Of a stretch of 64,000 bases of DNA, positions 47,477-56,588 are shown piece by piece. Under the pieces are notes generated by a model that worked only from the letters and a program-made list of their open reading frames with translations, ran no database searches and was not told the origin of the DNA. Source of the stretch: a virus; IMG/VR virus record IMGVR_UViG_3300020220_004906, positions 1 to 64,000 of that record, one strand, 5' to 3'. Made by a program: the position numbers and the translations under genes. The stretch's first letter is position 1; every line of letters begins with the position of its first letter.

Positions 47477-47918
47477 CTTCCATACCCGCCACTCGTAGTT
47501 TGACTATGTTGGTCAATTGCCATTGTTTTTGGTCCAGTCCCTTCGTTATACCCAACCACTTGTTTCTCAGCAGAGCGAACTCATTGATTATTTTTTCCAT
47601 ATCCACGACATCTGATTCACCATCCACGTACTTGTCGGCATCTCGAGAAGTCAGTGCCCTGTTGTAGTTTTCTAGGAACTTTTTAAATGTCTTTGACCTC
47701 AATCTTCTATTTTCAATGTGTAGATACTCTAATATGGCTTCGATTTCTTGCAATTGATTGAATCTTTGCTCCACTACTCCTGGCAATGATGCTGCAGATT
47801 TTTCCAGACTGCCAAAAATATATATCTCTTTACGTGCTGTTTCCAATTCTTGCTCAAAGAACTTGATGCAGTCTGGTATTAAACTAATATCTTGGCTGAC
47901 TTTTGTATACCAACTCAT
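47460..47918 (-). CDS. Possible UvsY-like recombination mediator
   Basis: The 152-residue all-helical protein has a heptad-like N-terminal half (about 15-75) and a C-terminal part ITKGLDQKQWQLTNIVKLRVAGME. The helical length, the Lys-rich middle and the location two genes after uvsX fit UvsY, which loads UvsX on gp32-covered ssDNA. I see pattern-level likeness only, and coiled-coil proteins can look alike. Confidence 0.5.
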   Translation of the reverse strand: MSWYTKVSQDISLIPDCIKFFEQELETARKEIYIFGSLEKSAASLPGVVEQRFNQLQEIEAILEYLHIENRRLRSKTFKKFLENYNRALTSRDADKYVDGESDVVDMEKIINEFALLRNKWLGITKGLDQKQWQLTNIVKLRVAGMEDATIR

Positions 47919-48142
47919 TATTCCTCGTAGTCTTCCTCATCTTCTTCTTCGAAAACAGTTTCTATCGCTTCTTCTAACTTGTCGTCGTATTCTCCCGCTG
48001 CCTTTATCGTCTTAGTGGATATGCCCACATCAACCAACGTCTTTATAAAGTCAACAGCGCAGTCCACTTTCTGCCTGTCGGGAACGTAATGGCTGATGGA
48101 ACCCCATATCTGTTCTATGTCTTCATGCGTGAGTTCTTGCAT
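47918..48142 (-). CDS. Small acidic protein between uvsX and the uvsY-like gene
   Basis: The protein has 74 residues from the ATG at 48142. It begins QELTHEDIEQIWGSISHYVPDRQK and ends in a long Glu/Asp tail (EEEDEEDYEE). Acidic tails of this type bind gp32-like or DNA-mimic partners. The stop overlaps the next ATG by one base. There is no known family. Confidence 0.65.
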   Translation of the reverse strand: MQELTHEDIEQIWGSISHYVPDRQKVDCAVDFIKTLVDVGISTKTIKAAGEYDDKLEEAIETVFEEEDEEDYEE

Positions 48143-48166
48143 CAATCTTTTTTCTGCCAGAGGATT

Positions 48167-49246
48167 TTAAATGCTCTTTTTTTCCTTCTTGCTCTGTGCT
48201 TCATCTGCTTGTTTTATTTCTGTTTTTTTAACGTTTTGATAATCGTTCATTATCATTGTTAATTTATCTCCGTCCCAGTCTTTCCTATATTCTAGATGTT
48301 CTTTGCCTTTGCTATCCACGTATTTCAATCTGTTGCCTGACTGCACCAACACTCCTTGTTTCTCATAAAGATCAACCAATCCAGAATATGGATCCATGCC
48401 CGTGTCATATGGAATCTTAACCTGTACGCTCTCGAAAGGCTTGGCGTATCTGGTTTTCATGACCTTGCATGCTGCTCTTATACCCCTCACTTCTGAGATT
48501 TTATTACCGGCTTCGTCTTCTTTTAATTTTAATTTTTTCATTGCTATCACGATTGAAGAAGCATAGATAAATCCCTGCCCTCCAGATATCTTGTCATCGG
48601 GATCAAACATATCTTGAGAAGCGTACGTGTGATTGGTTGCGACCAATCCCACATTGTAAGAGCCAAACATGTTCACACAGTTTCTGACCAGTGCTGTAAG
48701 GGCCTTGGGCTTTCTGCCCAAGTCACCTTTCATCTCTCCTGCCTCAAATTGATTTACATCTGTGGGGGTCAATAACATTCCCAAAGAATCTATCACAAAT
48801 AGTATCTTGGGTGCGGTCTGTTTGTTATCCAGGTTCTCTTCTTTATAACCTTTCATGAACTCAGATATTGTTTTTGCCACATCATCCACCATGGAAAGAC
48901 TCAACTTCAATAATTTCTTTTCATCTGTGTCCACGTCCAGTGCCTGCAACCAAGATTCGTCCAATGCGTTCTCTGTATCAATCAGAATGACGTATATACC
49001 TTGTGCCTGTGCATTTTTGACTATGTTGCCAGACGCTATGTATGATTTGCCTGACCCAGGTTCGCCCGCAAACACAGTGACTTTGCCTAGAGGTATTCCT
49101 TTTTTAAAATCTCCTGACATCAAATAGTTCAATGCGTAGTTGCCTGTGGAAATCCAATCTGTGGGATCATTGAATCCTAACCCCAACCCTTGTATTGATT
49201 TGGTAATGCTTTTTCTGAATTTTGTAACGTCGAATACTTTTGTCAT
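48167..49246 (-). CDS. uvsX: UvsX, RecA-like recombinase
   Basis: The protein has 359 residues. Walker A GEPGSGKS is at 61-68, Walker B LFVIDSLGMLL near 150, then loop regions with NHTYASQDMFDPDDKISGG (Gln and Gly of motif loops L1/L2). It matches T4-type UvsX in length (about 390) and order. It catalyses strand invasion for recombination-dependent replication and repair. An AGGAA ribosome-binding site precedes the ATG, after a long inverted repeat separating it from gp32. Confidence 0.93.
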   Translation of the reverse strand: MTKVFDVTKFRKSITKSIQGLGLGFNDPTDWISTGNYALNYLMSGDFKKGIPLGKVTVFAGEPGSGKSYIASGNIVKNAQAQGIYVILIDTENALDESWLQALDVDTDEKKLLKLSLSMVDDVAKTISEFMKGYKEENLDNKQTAPKILFVIDSLGMLLTPTDVNQFEAGEMKGDLGRKPKALTALVRNCVNMFGSYNVGLVATNHTYASQDMFDPDDKISGGQGFIYASSIVIAMKKLKLKEDEAGNKISEVRGIRAACKVMKTRYAKPFESVQVKIPYDTGMDPYSGLVDLYEKQGVLVQSGNRLKYVDSKGKEHLEYRKDWDGDKLTMIMNDYQNVKKTEIKQADEAQSKKEKKSI

Positions 49247-49269
49247 TTTTATTCCTATGTTCTTATTTT

Positions 49270-49321
49270 AACACTAATTGGCTCCAGTGTCAATGCTGGA
49301 GCCAAAAGGGAAATTAGTGTT
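49270..49321 (-). promoter_or_regulatory. Nested inverted repeats between gp32 and uvsX
   Basis: An outer pair AACACTAATT/AATTAGTGTT encloses an inner 8-bp stem GGCTCCAG/CTGGAGCC. The outer arm overlaps the gp32 stop codon. No U tract follows, so a structured 3' end, a partial terminator or an RNA-processing site is more likely than a full terminator. Confidence 0.6.
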
Positions 49322-50291
49322 ATTTGCTTTGTCTTGATCTGATCAGTTTCAAGATATCTTCAGCTCTCTTGGCGCTGTCAGTGGATGGTTGAGGTGCTGC
49401 CGCAACAGGAGCCGCTTTTACCGGTTCCGCTTTGGTTGCCAACACTTCTTCATCGACCGTGGCTGTTACTGATGCTGATCCGTTTGCAGAACCATTTGCC
49501 GTAGCTGATACTCCGGCTGGCCTGAAATACTGACCATATTTTTCCAGATCATATGCCTCGCCTTCCACAGATCTCTCAAATAATTCTTTGATTATTTTTA
49601 TCTCCGCATCGGTAGGCTTCTTGGGTCTGAAGTCTGAGAGATTGAACAATCCAAACTTATCAATCGCTGCTCGTTCCGCCTCATCCAGGGCTCTTTCTCT
49701 TCTGCTCCATTTTGAAGTGGAATAGTCAGCGTATCCGCCTTTGGATGTCTTGGTTATCCTAAAATCCACACCTCTCACGTAATCAGTTGGCAATTCTTCC
49801 ATCTCTGGATCTAGCAATGCAGATCTGATTATGTTGAAAATTTGTGGACCAATGATGAATCTTCTGATAGGATTCTCAGAGGCCTTATCATCGGTTAAGG
49901 GATTTTGTAGAACAAAACCTTGGAATATGTAACTTTTCTTTTTCCAATATTTTCTGCCCATGTCTTCCATTGACTTGTCCTTGAACCAGGGTCGAACTTC
50001 CGTAAGGACCGGGCAAGTTTCTCCATACATCTCCATGCATGGTACCTGTACCTGCACTGGTCTCGAATCCGACTGTCCCTTGATCCCAGCGAAAGGCAAT
50101 TTGATCATTGCTCTTTCTGTCCAGAAGAAAGTGTTACCGGTATCCTTGTCAGGCAAGAAACGAACTACTGCTTCTTGATTTTCCTGTATGTTCCAGTGTG
50201 GGTAGATGGCGTTGTCGCCGCCGGTTGATGAAGTGGAGCGATTCACTTCTTGAGATTTTAACCTCGCTCTTATTTCAGCTAGTGTAGCCAT
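49320..50291 (-). CDS. 32: Single-stranded DNA-binding protein, T4 gp32 type
   Basis: The protein has 323 residues. An N-terminal basic arm (EIRARLKSQEVNRS) is followed by the core with HWNIQENQEAVVRFLPDKD, WTERAMIKLPFAGI and the zinc-region VPCMEMYGETCP, typical of marine gp32 proteins. A Ser/Ala/Val-rich low-complexity linker spans about 265-305 and the C-terminus is a short basic helix rather than the acidic tail of T4 gp32. It covers ssDNA in replication and repair. A strong AAGGAGG lies before the ATG. Confidence 0.9.
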   Translation of the reverse strand: MATLAEIRARLKSQEVNRSTSSTGGDNAIYPHWNIQENQEAVVRFLPDKDTGNTFFWTERAMIKLPFAGIKGQSDSRPVQVQVPCMEMYGETCPVLTEVRPWFKDKSMEDMGRKYWKKKSYIFQGFVLQNPLTDDKASENPIRRFIIGPQIFNIIRSALLDPEMEELPTDYVRGVDFRITKTSKGGYADYSTSKWSRRERALDEAERAAIDKFGLFNLSDFRPKKPTDAEIKIIKELFERSVEGEAYDLEKYGQYFRPAGVSATANGSANGSASVTATVDEEVLATKAEPVKAAPVAAAPQPSTDSAKRAEDILKLIRSRQSK

Positions 50292-50369
50292 AATGTAAGC
50301 CTCCTTGTGTGCCTATGTTTGTTTTGTTTGCCTAAATGTACATTAGACATAAAGAATAATATACACAGT

Positions 50370-50377
50370 TATTTATC
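50370..50377 (-). promoter_or_regulatory. Late-type promoter GATAAATA
   Basis: GATAAATAACTG on the minus strand lies about 80 bases before the gp32 start. The leader between them is AT-rich. Confidence 0.5.
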
Positions 50378-50401
50378 TGTTGTCTATGGTGAAATTTGGT
50401 A

Positions 50402-52945
50402 TTATATACCGGATAACTTTTTAATGATTGCCAATTCGTCTTCTTTTACCGACTCGTTGGCGCTGGCAACGTTTTCTGCGGCAAAATCAAAATCTTCCAA
50501 TTGCATGCCGGCCAATTCTATGGCGTCCTTCAATGAGTATTCCTTGTCGCCAACCTTGAACTTGTCGCCGGGTTTCATGCCTGCTGCCTTGGCCTTCTGC
50601 ACTGCCAGGGCGAACTCATTGCCCTCGGTCTTGGCACCTTGCTTGGCTTTTTCGTCACTATACTGTTTTGAAATAGTTGCGTATTCTTGTGGTTTTAAGT
50701 CAGTTACTTCTTTGTTGTGTGTCTTTTTCAACCAATCACGAAATTTATATTCAGCATCAATCTGGCCCTTGTATTCATTCTTCACCGATTCTATCAATCC
50801 CAAATCGGCCAATCTGGTTGTTATCCAATTTATAGGATCTCCATCTTTGGCGTTTGAAGTGCCATAGGGCATGTCTCCAGAATTTACATAATAATCCAAC
50901 AAATCTGAATACAATTCTTTGTGCTTGTATAGATCGTCTCCTGATTTAAATTGCTTATAAGCATTTTGATGTTTATTCAATATCTGCTGCACATCTTCTA
51001 TTTCGTCAGGTTCTTCCGCGTAGTCTCGAAACTGCGGGCTCATGCCCACGTCTGCTGGCTCATCTCTCTCTTTCACTGTGTCGGATACTTCCGCCATGGC
51101 CGGTTCTTTTGCCTTCATGAAATCTTTCTCGTTGGCCGTGACCGCATTGGTCAGCGCGCTGTGCTCCGCCGGGCTGTAGTAATTTTTTGCCGCCGGCATT
51201 GCCAGCATTTTCAACACATAATCTCTCACTGTCTCCCTGGCGCAGGCGTCTGGACCTTCCTTGTCTGCTAGGTCACCCAGCTGATCAAATAGATCATCAT
51301 CATCAAAACCCAAACCCTGCAGTGTTGATACTGCATTTACGGCTTCGGTGCCCACTGGGAAATGTTTGCTCATTAGATCCTTCACTTTTATGAAGTCCTT
51401 GCCTGCATGGTCCTCGTCCGGCAGTGAGCTGATGCCCTCATTGACCTTTGCCTCTATTCTGTTGGTCCAGTTCTCGAAAGGCTGTGCCAAATCTTCCTTG
51501 GCCTTGCCCTGCCTGTCTTTTTTTGGCATGAACTTGCTGGGGTCCTGTCTCACTTCGTCCCTGTAGATTGGATCTTGCTGCATCTTCTTGTAGTCATCGA
51601 TATATCTCTTGGCCAGTTGTATGGCGATTTTTTTATTTTTCGTGTAGTTGGCATCGGGCTTGAAGAACAGCGAGCCCTCGTTGCCCATGTCGTCGGCCAC
51701 CTGGCTGGCGAAGTTGGCTATCCTGTCTTCTTCATCGTTCCTGGTCAACATTCTCGAAGCTATGTCAGACAGTATGGAGCTCAACATGCTGTTCTTATTT
51801 GTAAATTTAGTCAATGACAGCATCTTATCGGCTGCGGGATCCGCCCTTAGCACTAATTTTTTTTCTGGATTGGCAAGGAATGACTGCACCATCGCAGATT
51901 GATCCACTGGAGTGGACATCTCAGCATCTCGGTCATCATACTCTTTCATGATTGAATGGATCAATGGTAGAGCTGATTCTATTTTATTATCAAGATGCCT
52001 CAACGTAAATTTTTCTCTTAGACTGTTTCTGGTAGCATCATCTAACTCAGCTATTGTGGTGGGTTGGAAACTTTCTTTGGCTTTCATGTAGTGACTTTGT
52101 TTGCTTAAATTTTTTACATAACTTCTCATGTTTTCTAATTTAAGTTTACAGTTTTCTATGATGTCACCCACTGAATTATTCAACTGATCTTTGTGAGAGG
52201 CATATCGGGCAAAGCTATTAAGTTGTGCTATCTGTTCGCTCATCTTTATTATATGTTTGCCAAAATCATCGTGAGGTACACCTCCATTAGCTACATGTCT
52301 GGCCATTGCCCTTGCACCTGCCAGATGTTTCATTGGATACTTGAATCTTTCTCCCTGCTCATTTTCTACATATAGGCTGTTAATCTGTCTGCTTCTTGAG
52401 CCTGGAACATTTTCGTCAACTGCTTGTGAGTGTCTTATGATCAATCTAGTTTTATCTGTATTTTCGTATGAAGACTTTTTGGTTCCTGTGAGACCTTCTG
52501 CAACCGGAATTCCAGCTAGTTCTGTTAATCTGCTTAGTTCTTCTGACATATTATCACTTATATTTACCGTTTGATTCACATCTGCGAGATTCTTAAAATC
52601 TTGTTGTGTAAGGCCGCTTTTTGTGATATCTCGCACGTCAAAAGTCACCTGGTGTTGAACTGCGAAATCTTTGAGTTCTTTTAAAAAACTGTACCAATTC
52701 GCTTTGGCTTCGTCGTCTATCTTTTCAACCAATCCTCGATTGTAAAAAACTTTCATATTTTCACCATCGGCCAAACTGATGCTCACTCTACCAAAATTAT
52801 CAGAATTTTCACTGAATTCAAAGTCGAAAAATACAGCTGATTTAGGATCAGCTGTGACGTTGCCCTCGCTGTCCCCTAGTTTTATATTAGAGAACTTGCT
52901 GCGGATTTTGTTGAATAAGTCCTGTGATGTTTTGGGCTTGATCAT
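50402..52945 (-). CDS. Large virion-associated protein of unknown function
   Basis: The protein has 847 residues, starting 4 bases after an AATAAATA element. The first 150 residues form a mixed domain (FDFEFSENSDNFGRVSISLAD). The rest is helical and highly charged. The motif MSEELSRLTELAGIPV near 135 resembles LAGVRPVG in the gene at 54876. It lies between gp32 and gp17, with a late promoter, so an internal head or neck protein is likely. No enzymatic motif is evident. Confidence 0.6.
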   Translation of the reverse strand: MIKPKTSQDLFNKIRSKFSNIKLGDSEGNVTADPKSAVFFDFEFSENSDNFGRVSISLADGENMKVFYNRGLVEKIDDEAKANWYSFLKELKDFAVQHQVTFDVRDITKSGLTQQDFKNLADVNQTVNISDNMSEELSRLTELAGIPVAEGLTGTKKSSYENTDKTRLIIRHSQAVDENVPGSRSRQINSLYVENEQGERFKYPMKHLAGARAMARHVANGGVPHDDFGKHIIKMSEQIAQLNSFARYASHKDQLNNSVGDIIENCKLKLENMRSYVKNLSKQSHYMKAKESFQPTTIAELDDATRNSLREKFTLRHLDNKIESALPLIHSIMKEYDDRDAEMSTPVDQSAMVQSFLANPEKKLVLRADPAADKMLSLTKFTNKNSMLSSILSDIASRMLTRNDEEDRIANFASQVADDMGNEGSLFFKPDANYTKNKKIAIQLAKRYIDDYKKMQQDPIYRDEVRQDPSKFMPKKDRQGKAKEDLAQPFENWTNRIEAKVNEGISSLPDEDHAGKDFIKVKDLMSKHFPVGTEAVNAVSTLQGLGFDDDDLFDQLGDLADKEGPDACARETVRDYVLKMLAMPAAKNYYSPAEHSALTNAVTANEKDFMKAKEPAMAEVSDTVKERDEPADVGMSPQFRDYAEEPDEIEDVQQILNKHQNAYKQFKSGDDLYKHKELYSDLLDYYVNSGDMPYGTSNAKDGDPINWITTRLADLGLIESVKNEYKGQIDAEYKFRDWLKKTHNKEVTDLKPQEYATISKQYSDEKAKQGAKTEGNEFALAVQKAKAAGMKPGDKFKVGDKEYSLKDAIELAGMQLEDFDFAAENVASANESVKEDELAIIKKLSGI

Positions 52946-52949
52946 ACTG

Positions 52950-52957
52950 TATTTATT
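52950..52957 (-). promoter_or_regulatory. Late-type promoter AATAAATA
   Basis: AATAAATACAG on the minus strand ends 4 bases before the ATG of the 847-residue protein. The octamer overlaps the end of gp17. Confidence 0.65.
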
Positions 52958-54551
52958 ATGAACCTAGGTTGGCAAATATGGGCATCGGCGCAGTCCATTC
53001 TGTGGTTCTGTCGGTCCATCTTTCAAATATTTTAGGGTCGAATGTGGCCAATACCTGCATCATGCGGGTCATCAGCAAGCATGCACTTACCAAGTCATCA
53101 TGCTGGCCTGGCTTGCCTTTGTAGGACACGCCCGTGGCCACGAAGTCTTTTAATTCGGATATCAGTGGCTTGCTGTTGAGTTTCATCTTATTTAATTCTA
53201 CCAATTCCTTGAACTTGGCGCAGGCCGCTATCTTGTGTTTAGCGGTAGTGTTAAAACCTCTTCTGAACTTTCTTCGATGCCCTTTTCTGATAGGTTCGCT
53301 GATGAACTGTCCATGTATGTTCTCCTCACCAATGTCCATCACTCTTAAGAGTGCTGCTTCTCCCAACGTGTTATTTTCCATGCTGTAGAAAATGCTGGGT
53401 GTCGTGGTGGGGCTTTTTTCAATGATGGTGTCATAGATGTGCTTGGTGATTGCCTGTAATATTCTTACCTGTTGATTGGCCGGCGTGGTGTTATGATGCC
53501 ATTCCGCCACCTGCTCGAACGTGGGCAGCTCGAATACCTGAATCGCAGCGAAATCTCCACCGGTGCCCAGGCTGGGATCCAACGCCACCATGTAGGTGTT
53601 GCCCGGCGTTGGCGTCTTCCACCAACGCACCTGACCCATATTGATCAGGGGATCTCGTCCTTCCAGCTCTGCTAATCTAATACTGGAGATTAATGTTTCG
53701 TCAAAGATCAAGAACTCGCACTCGTGTTCTCTTCTGAATCTCTCCTCTCCGATTCTGCTTCTTTCCGTCTCAGCCCATTTCTCGTCTCTGTCAGGATGCT
53801 CGCTCCAGTGGGCCTTCATTGCGTAAAAACCATTGGTGCCCACGACCTTGTCAACGCCGTAGTCATCAAATCTCTTGCAGGCCTCTTTCCAGATCAATGC
53901 AAATTGATCTTCATCGGAGTTTGGGGTTGAAGTTATAAGGCACTTACCACCTGTGGACAATGTAGGAGATAATGATGTCCAAAACTCCTTGGCCTTTTCT
54001 GGCGGTTGCACGAAAGCGAACTCGTCGCAATAGATAAGAGACAAGGACATACCTCTGCCGGTGTTTTCTGTTGTGGTGGTGGCCATTATCTTGGAGCCGT
54101 TGTCAAACTCTATGGAGTTTCTATTGTATTGTGTTACTCCCGCCTTTATCCATGATGGCAATAGCTCGTAGGCATAGCGTACCCTGCTCATGATGTCCGA
54201 TGCACCTTGATACTTGTGAGCGGCTATTAGTATTTGTGAATCAGGTTTGAACATAGCATACCATAACAGATAGCCCGAAGCGCAGGTGGTCTTTCCGGTC
54301 TGTCTTGGCAGCATGGCTATGCTGAACCTGTGGTTGTTATAAGCTTCTACCAATCTCTCCTGGAACGGATAGGGATCAAATTTCAATTCTCCTCTTGTGG
54401 GGTGCTGTATTCGCATGAATTCCCGCATGAAGAAAAGCGGTCCACTTCTGAGATCCATGCACTTTTCCAGTCTTATCACTTGATCAGCTGTGTACTTGTG
54501 TTTTTTGTGTGCCTTTTTTATTTGGTCACTATCTAACGATATGTATGCCAT
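52956..54551 (-). CDS. 17: Terminase large subunit, T4 gp17 type
   Basis: The protein has 531 residues. The ATPase has Walker A LPRQTGKTT at 81-89, Walker B LIYCDEFAFV with the catalytic Glu, and motif III LITSTPNSDEDQ. The nuclease domain begins VALDPSLGTGGDFAAI near 310, with later acidic residues (FYSMENN, GQHDDLVSA) completing the RNase H-like site. It pumps DNA into proheads and cuts concatemers. An 87-residue gene of unknown function precedes it. Confidence 0.95.
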   Translation of the reverse strand: MAYISLDSDQIKKAHKKHKYTADQVIRLEKCMDLRSGPLFFMREFMRIQHPTRGELKFDPYPFQERLVEAYNNHRFSIAMLPRQTGKTTCASGYLLWYAMFKPDSQILIAAHKYQGASDIMSRVRYAYELLPSWIKAGVTQYNRNSIEFDNGSKIMATTTTENTGRGMSLSLIYCDEFAFVQPPEKAKEFWTSLSPTLSTGGKCLITSTPNSDEDQFALIWKEACKRFDDYGVDKVVGTNGFYAMKAHWSEHPDRDEKWAETERSRIGEERFRREHECEFLIFDETLISSIRLAELEGRDPLINMGQVRWWKTPTPGNTYMVALDPSLGTGGDFAAIQVFELPTFEQVAEWHHNTTPANQQVRILQAITKHIYDTIIEKSPTTTPSIFYSMENNTLGEAALLRVMDIGEENIHGQFISEPIRKGHRRKFRRGFNTTAKHKIAACAKFKELVELNKMKLNSKPLISELKDFVATGVSYKGKPGQHDDLVSACLLMTRMMQVLATFDPKIFERWTDRTTEWTAPMPIFANLGS

Positions 54552-54556
54552 GGCTA

Positions 54557-54820
54557 TTATTTAAGTTTGAACCAATCTGTGGCGTTGGTATATGAAGTGG
54601 CACCAAAGCGGTCCATATGACCCACTTCCAGGCTGTGTATCACTGCTTCGATGTAGTCGTTCCAGTAGTCCACGAACTGCTTCATCCTAGGGTATCTGGG
54701 CGGCACGTCCAGGGTCTGCCACCAGAACTCCTGCAGTATGTTTTGATAGTCCGGCATCTTATAAACCACCTTGATGGAGGTGTATCTCAGCCCGTCAGAA
54801 TATCGTCCAAAGAATTCCAT
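54557..54820 (-). CDS. Hypothetical protein upstream of terminase large subunit
   Basis: The 87 residues are rich in Tyr and Trp (FWWQTLDVPPRYPRMKQFVDYWNDYIE), helical in the second half. A CTAAATA element lies 5 bases before the ATG. It is encoded just before gp17 and may be a packaging or head accessory protein. There is no known family. Confidence 0.6.
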   Translation of the reverse strand: MEFFGRYSDGLRYTSIKVVYKMPDYQNILQEFWWQTLDVPPRYPRMKQFVDYWNDYIEAVIHSLEVGHMDRFGATSYTNATDWFKLK

Positions 54821-54825
54821 AAAAA

Positions 54826-54832
54826 TATTTAG
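54826..54832 (-). promoter_or_regulatory. Late-type promoter CTAAATA
   Basis: CTAAATA on the minus strand lies 5 bases upstream of the ATG at 54820, with only T residues between. Confidence 0.55.
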
Positions 54833-54875
54833 TGGGGTCTATAATGGAATTAAACCTGGTGTTATTGGCCCCGGG

Positions 54876-55943
54876 CTACTTCTTCGCCTGCTCTTTGTCC
54901 TTCAGCGCTTTTGTCATGGGCTCGGACTTGTTGCCATCCTTGTCCACGTCCAAGAAATCTGGTTTCGAGTTGGCCGCTTCCTGATAGGTCTTCTTGAAAC
55001 TCTCGTACTGCGCTCTAAGGCTGTTTGACAGTTCCTCTTCTGAGATCTCAGATTCTCCCATCTTGATGGACATGGGATTGTCTCCACCGGCCGCCTTGAT
55101 GTAGGCGCCTTTTGCTCTGTGCAGATCAGTGCCGCTTGGCACCACTGCTTTCACATCGCTGTATTTTTCTTTTGGCGTGTTTGCGAACGCCTCGTCGGCC
55201 TGCGCATCTGTTGGCACTTCTTTCGGAGCTTCAGGCTGATTGATCATGTCTTGTCCAACTGGTCTTACTCCTGCCAATTTCAGCAACTGCATCATCATGC
55301 TGGCTTCTTCTGGTGAATCAGTGGCTATCATGATTGACTCGTTCATCTTATCTTTCTTCATTTTCTTCTCCTCATGTGTTATGCCCAACTGCTTTTCTAT
55401 CTTTTCGATCTCTTCTTCCGTTTCTGAAGGATCACCTGCATAGGCGTTGGCCATTTGTGCATTGTATTTGTCTTTCAAGTCGCTCAATTTTTTCTTTAGG
55501 TCAACATTAGCAGCGTCCGCCTCGGCCATCGCCACTCCTGCCGCTGACATGAATCTTTGCATGTCGAACCTCGGATTGCTCTTGGCCATCACGCCCGCTA
55601 TCATCTCTGCTGTCTCTTTGCGCTTGATTGGGTCCTCGATCTGTTTAATTGTGTCGGCGAACAGCTGAAAGTGCTGTCGCGTCATGGTCTCGTCGATCTC
55701 GCCTTCATTTTTCTCTATCGACTTCGCGATGTCATGCGCTTTCTCAATGGTGGATTTTTTTAGTGGTGGAGTGTCTCCTGTGGATTTCATGGCCTGCGCC
55801 ATTCCGATCGCATACGGGCTCTGTGTTTTCTCTGCTACTGGTCCGTTTGCTTTCTCCACATTGCTTATGGCGTCCTTGACATCAATTGATGGATTGCTTT
55901 CCTGAATCTGTCTAAGTCTAGATAAGATATCGATCATGTCCAT
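54876..55943 (-). CDS. Helical virion-associated protein
   Basis: The 355 residues are highly helical and charged. Visible blocks include SPYAIGMAQAMKSTGD, STIEKAHDIAKSIEK and SIMIATDSPEEASMMMQLLKLAGVRP. The C-terminus is FLDVDKDGNKSEPMTKALKD, which resembles a calcium-loop-like DxDxDGNK element also seen in other phage head proteins. A GCAGGA ribosome-binding site is present. It lies between the terminase genes. A prohead core or internal protein is possible. Confidence 0.6.
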   Translation of the reverse strand: MDMIDILSRLRQIQESNPSIDVKDAISNVEKANGPVAEKTQSPYAIGMAQAMKSTGDTPPLKKSTIEKAHDIAKSIEKNEGEIDETMTRQHFQLFADTIKQIEDPIKRKETAEMIAGVMAKSNPRFDMQRFMSAAGVAMAEADAANVDLKKKLSDLKDKYNAQMANAYAGDPSETEEEIEKIEKQLGITHEEKKMKKDKMNESIMIATDSPEEASMMMQLLKLAGVRPVGQDMINQPEAPKEVPTDAQADEAFANTPKEKYSDVKAVVPSGTDLHRAKGAYIKAAGGDNPMSIKMGESEISEEELSNSLRAQYESFKKTYQEAANSKPDFLDVDKDGNKSEPMTKALKDKEQAKK

Positions 55944-55947
55944 AAAA

Positions 55948-56574
55948 TTATTTTCCTGCTGGATCTGGGTTGCCTTTTACTGGCCCTTTATGAGCTGCTT
56001 TGATCGGAGATCCAGAATTTTTTTTATCCACTTCATTTTTCATCACTTCCTGTTCCACTTTAGGTTTTTCAGCAAATTCCGTTTGTTTTCTGGCTTTGAG
56101 TAATTCTTTTAATAAACTTTGATTGGCCCGATCCCCATACACCTCATCCGCTTTGACTTTTGGAGCATCTTTGTATTCTATATCATGTAACATAGACTTA
56201 TATTCAGATTTTTTTTCCGCCCTGGCCTTTATTTCTTCCTGGTATTCCTCTGTTGGCTCTCCCGGTTTTCTAATTACGATTTGGTTGTCATGTAAACGCA
56301 TGCTGTCAGCTATCAATGCTCTCATTTCAAATACTGATGCCGGGTACAGGGTGGTCAATTCAAAAATTGTTACTGCTTGATTTTTGATATGGGAAAAATC
56401 CAATGGCACTTCCTGTATTGGGGTTTTTTTACCTTTTGACAGAGACTTTACTTCATATTTTCGCAGTGCTGTTTCCAATTTAGAGCCAAAATCTTCGCTT
56501 ATATCACCAGCTATTTTAATTTTGTAGTGATATTCCTTCGTCGATTCTGCTAGATATTGTTTAAAGTTTGTCAT
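55948..56574 (-). CDS. Conserved structural-type protein
   Basis: The protein has 208 residues. The N-terminal 110 residues (TNFKQYLAESTKEYHYKIKI, then VTIFELTTLYPASVFEMRALIAD quoted in part) form an alpha/beta domain I recall from marine T4-like phages as a conserved structural protein without a known role. The C-terminal half is a charged helix and a disordered Pro/Gly/Lys tail. CTAAATACAG lies 7 bases before the ATG. Confidence 0.6.
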   Translation of the reverse strand: MTNFKQYLAESTKEYHYKIKIAGDISEDFGSKLETALRKYEVKSLSKGKKTPIQEVPLDFSHIKNQAVTIFELTTLYPASVFEMRALIADSMRLHDNQIVIRKPGEPTEEYQEEIKARAEKKSEYKSMLHDIEYKDAPKVKADEVYGDRANQSLLKELLKARKQTEFAEKPKVEQEVMKNEVDKKNSGSPIKAAHKGPVKGNPDPAGK

Positions 56575-56581
56575 AATGCTG

Positions 56582-56588
56582 TATTTAG
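56582..56588 (-). promoter_or_regulatory. Late-type promoter CTAAATA
   Basis: CTAAATACAG on the minus strand ends 7 bases before the ATG at 56574. Confidence 0.55.
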
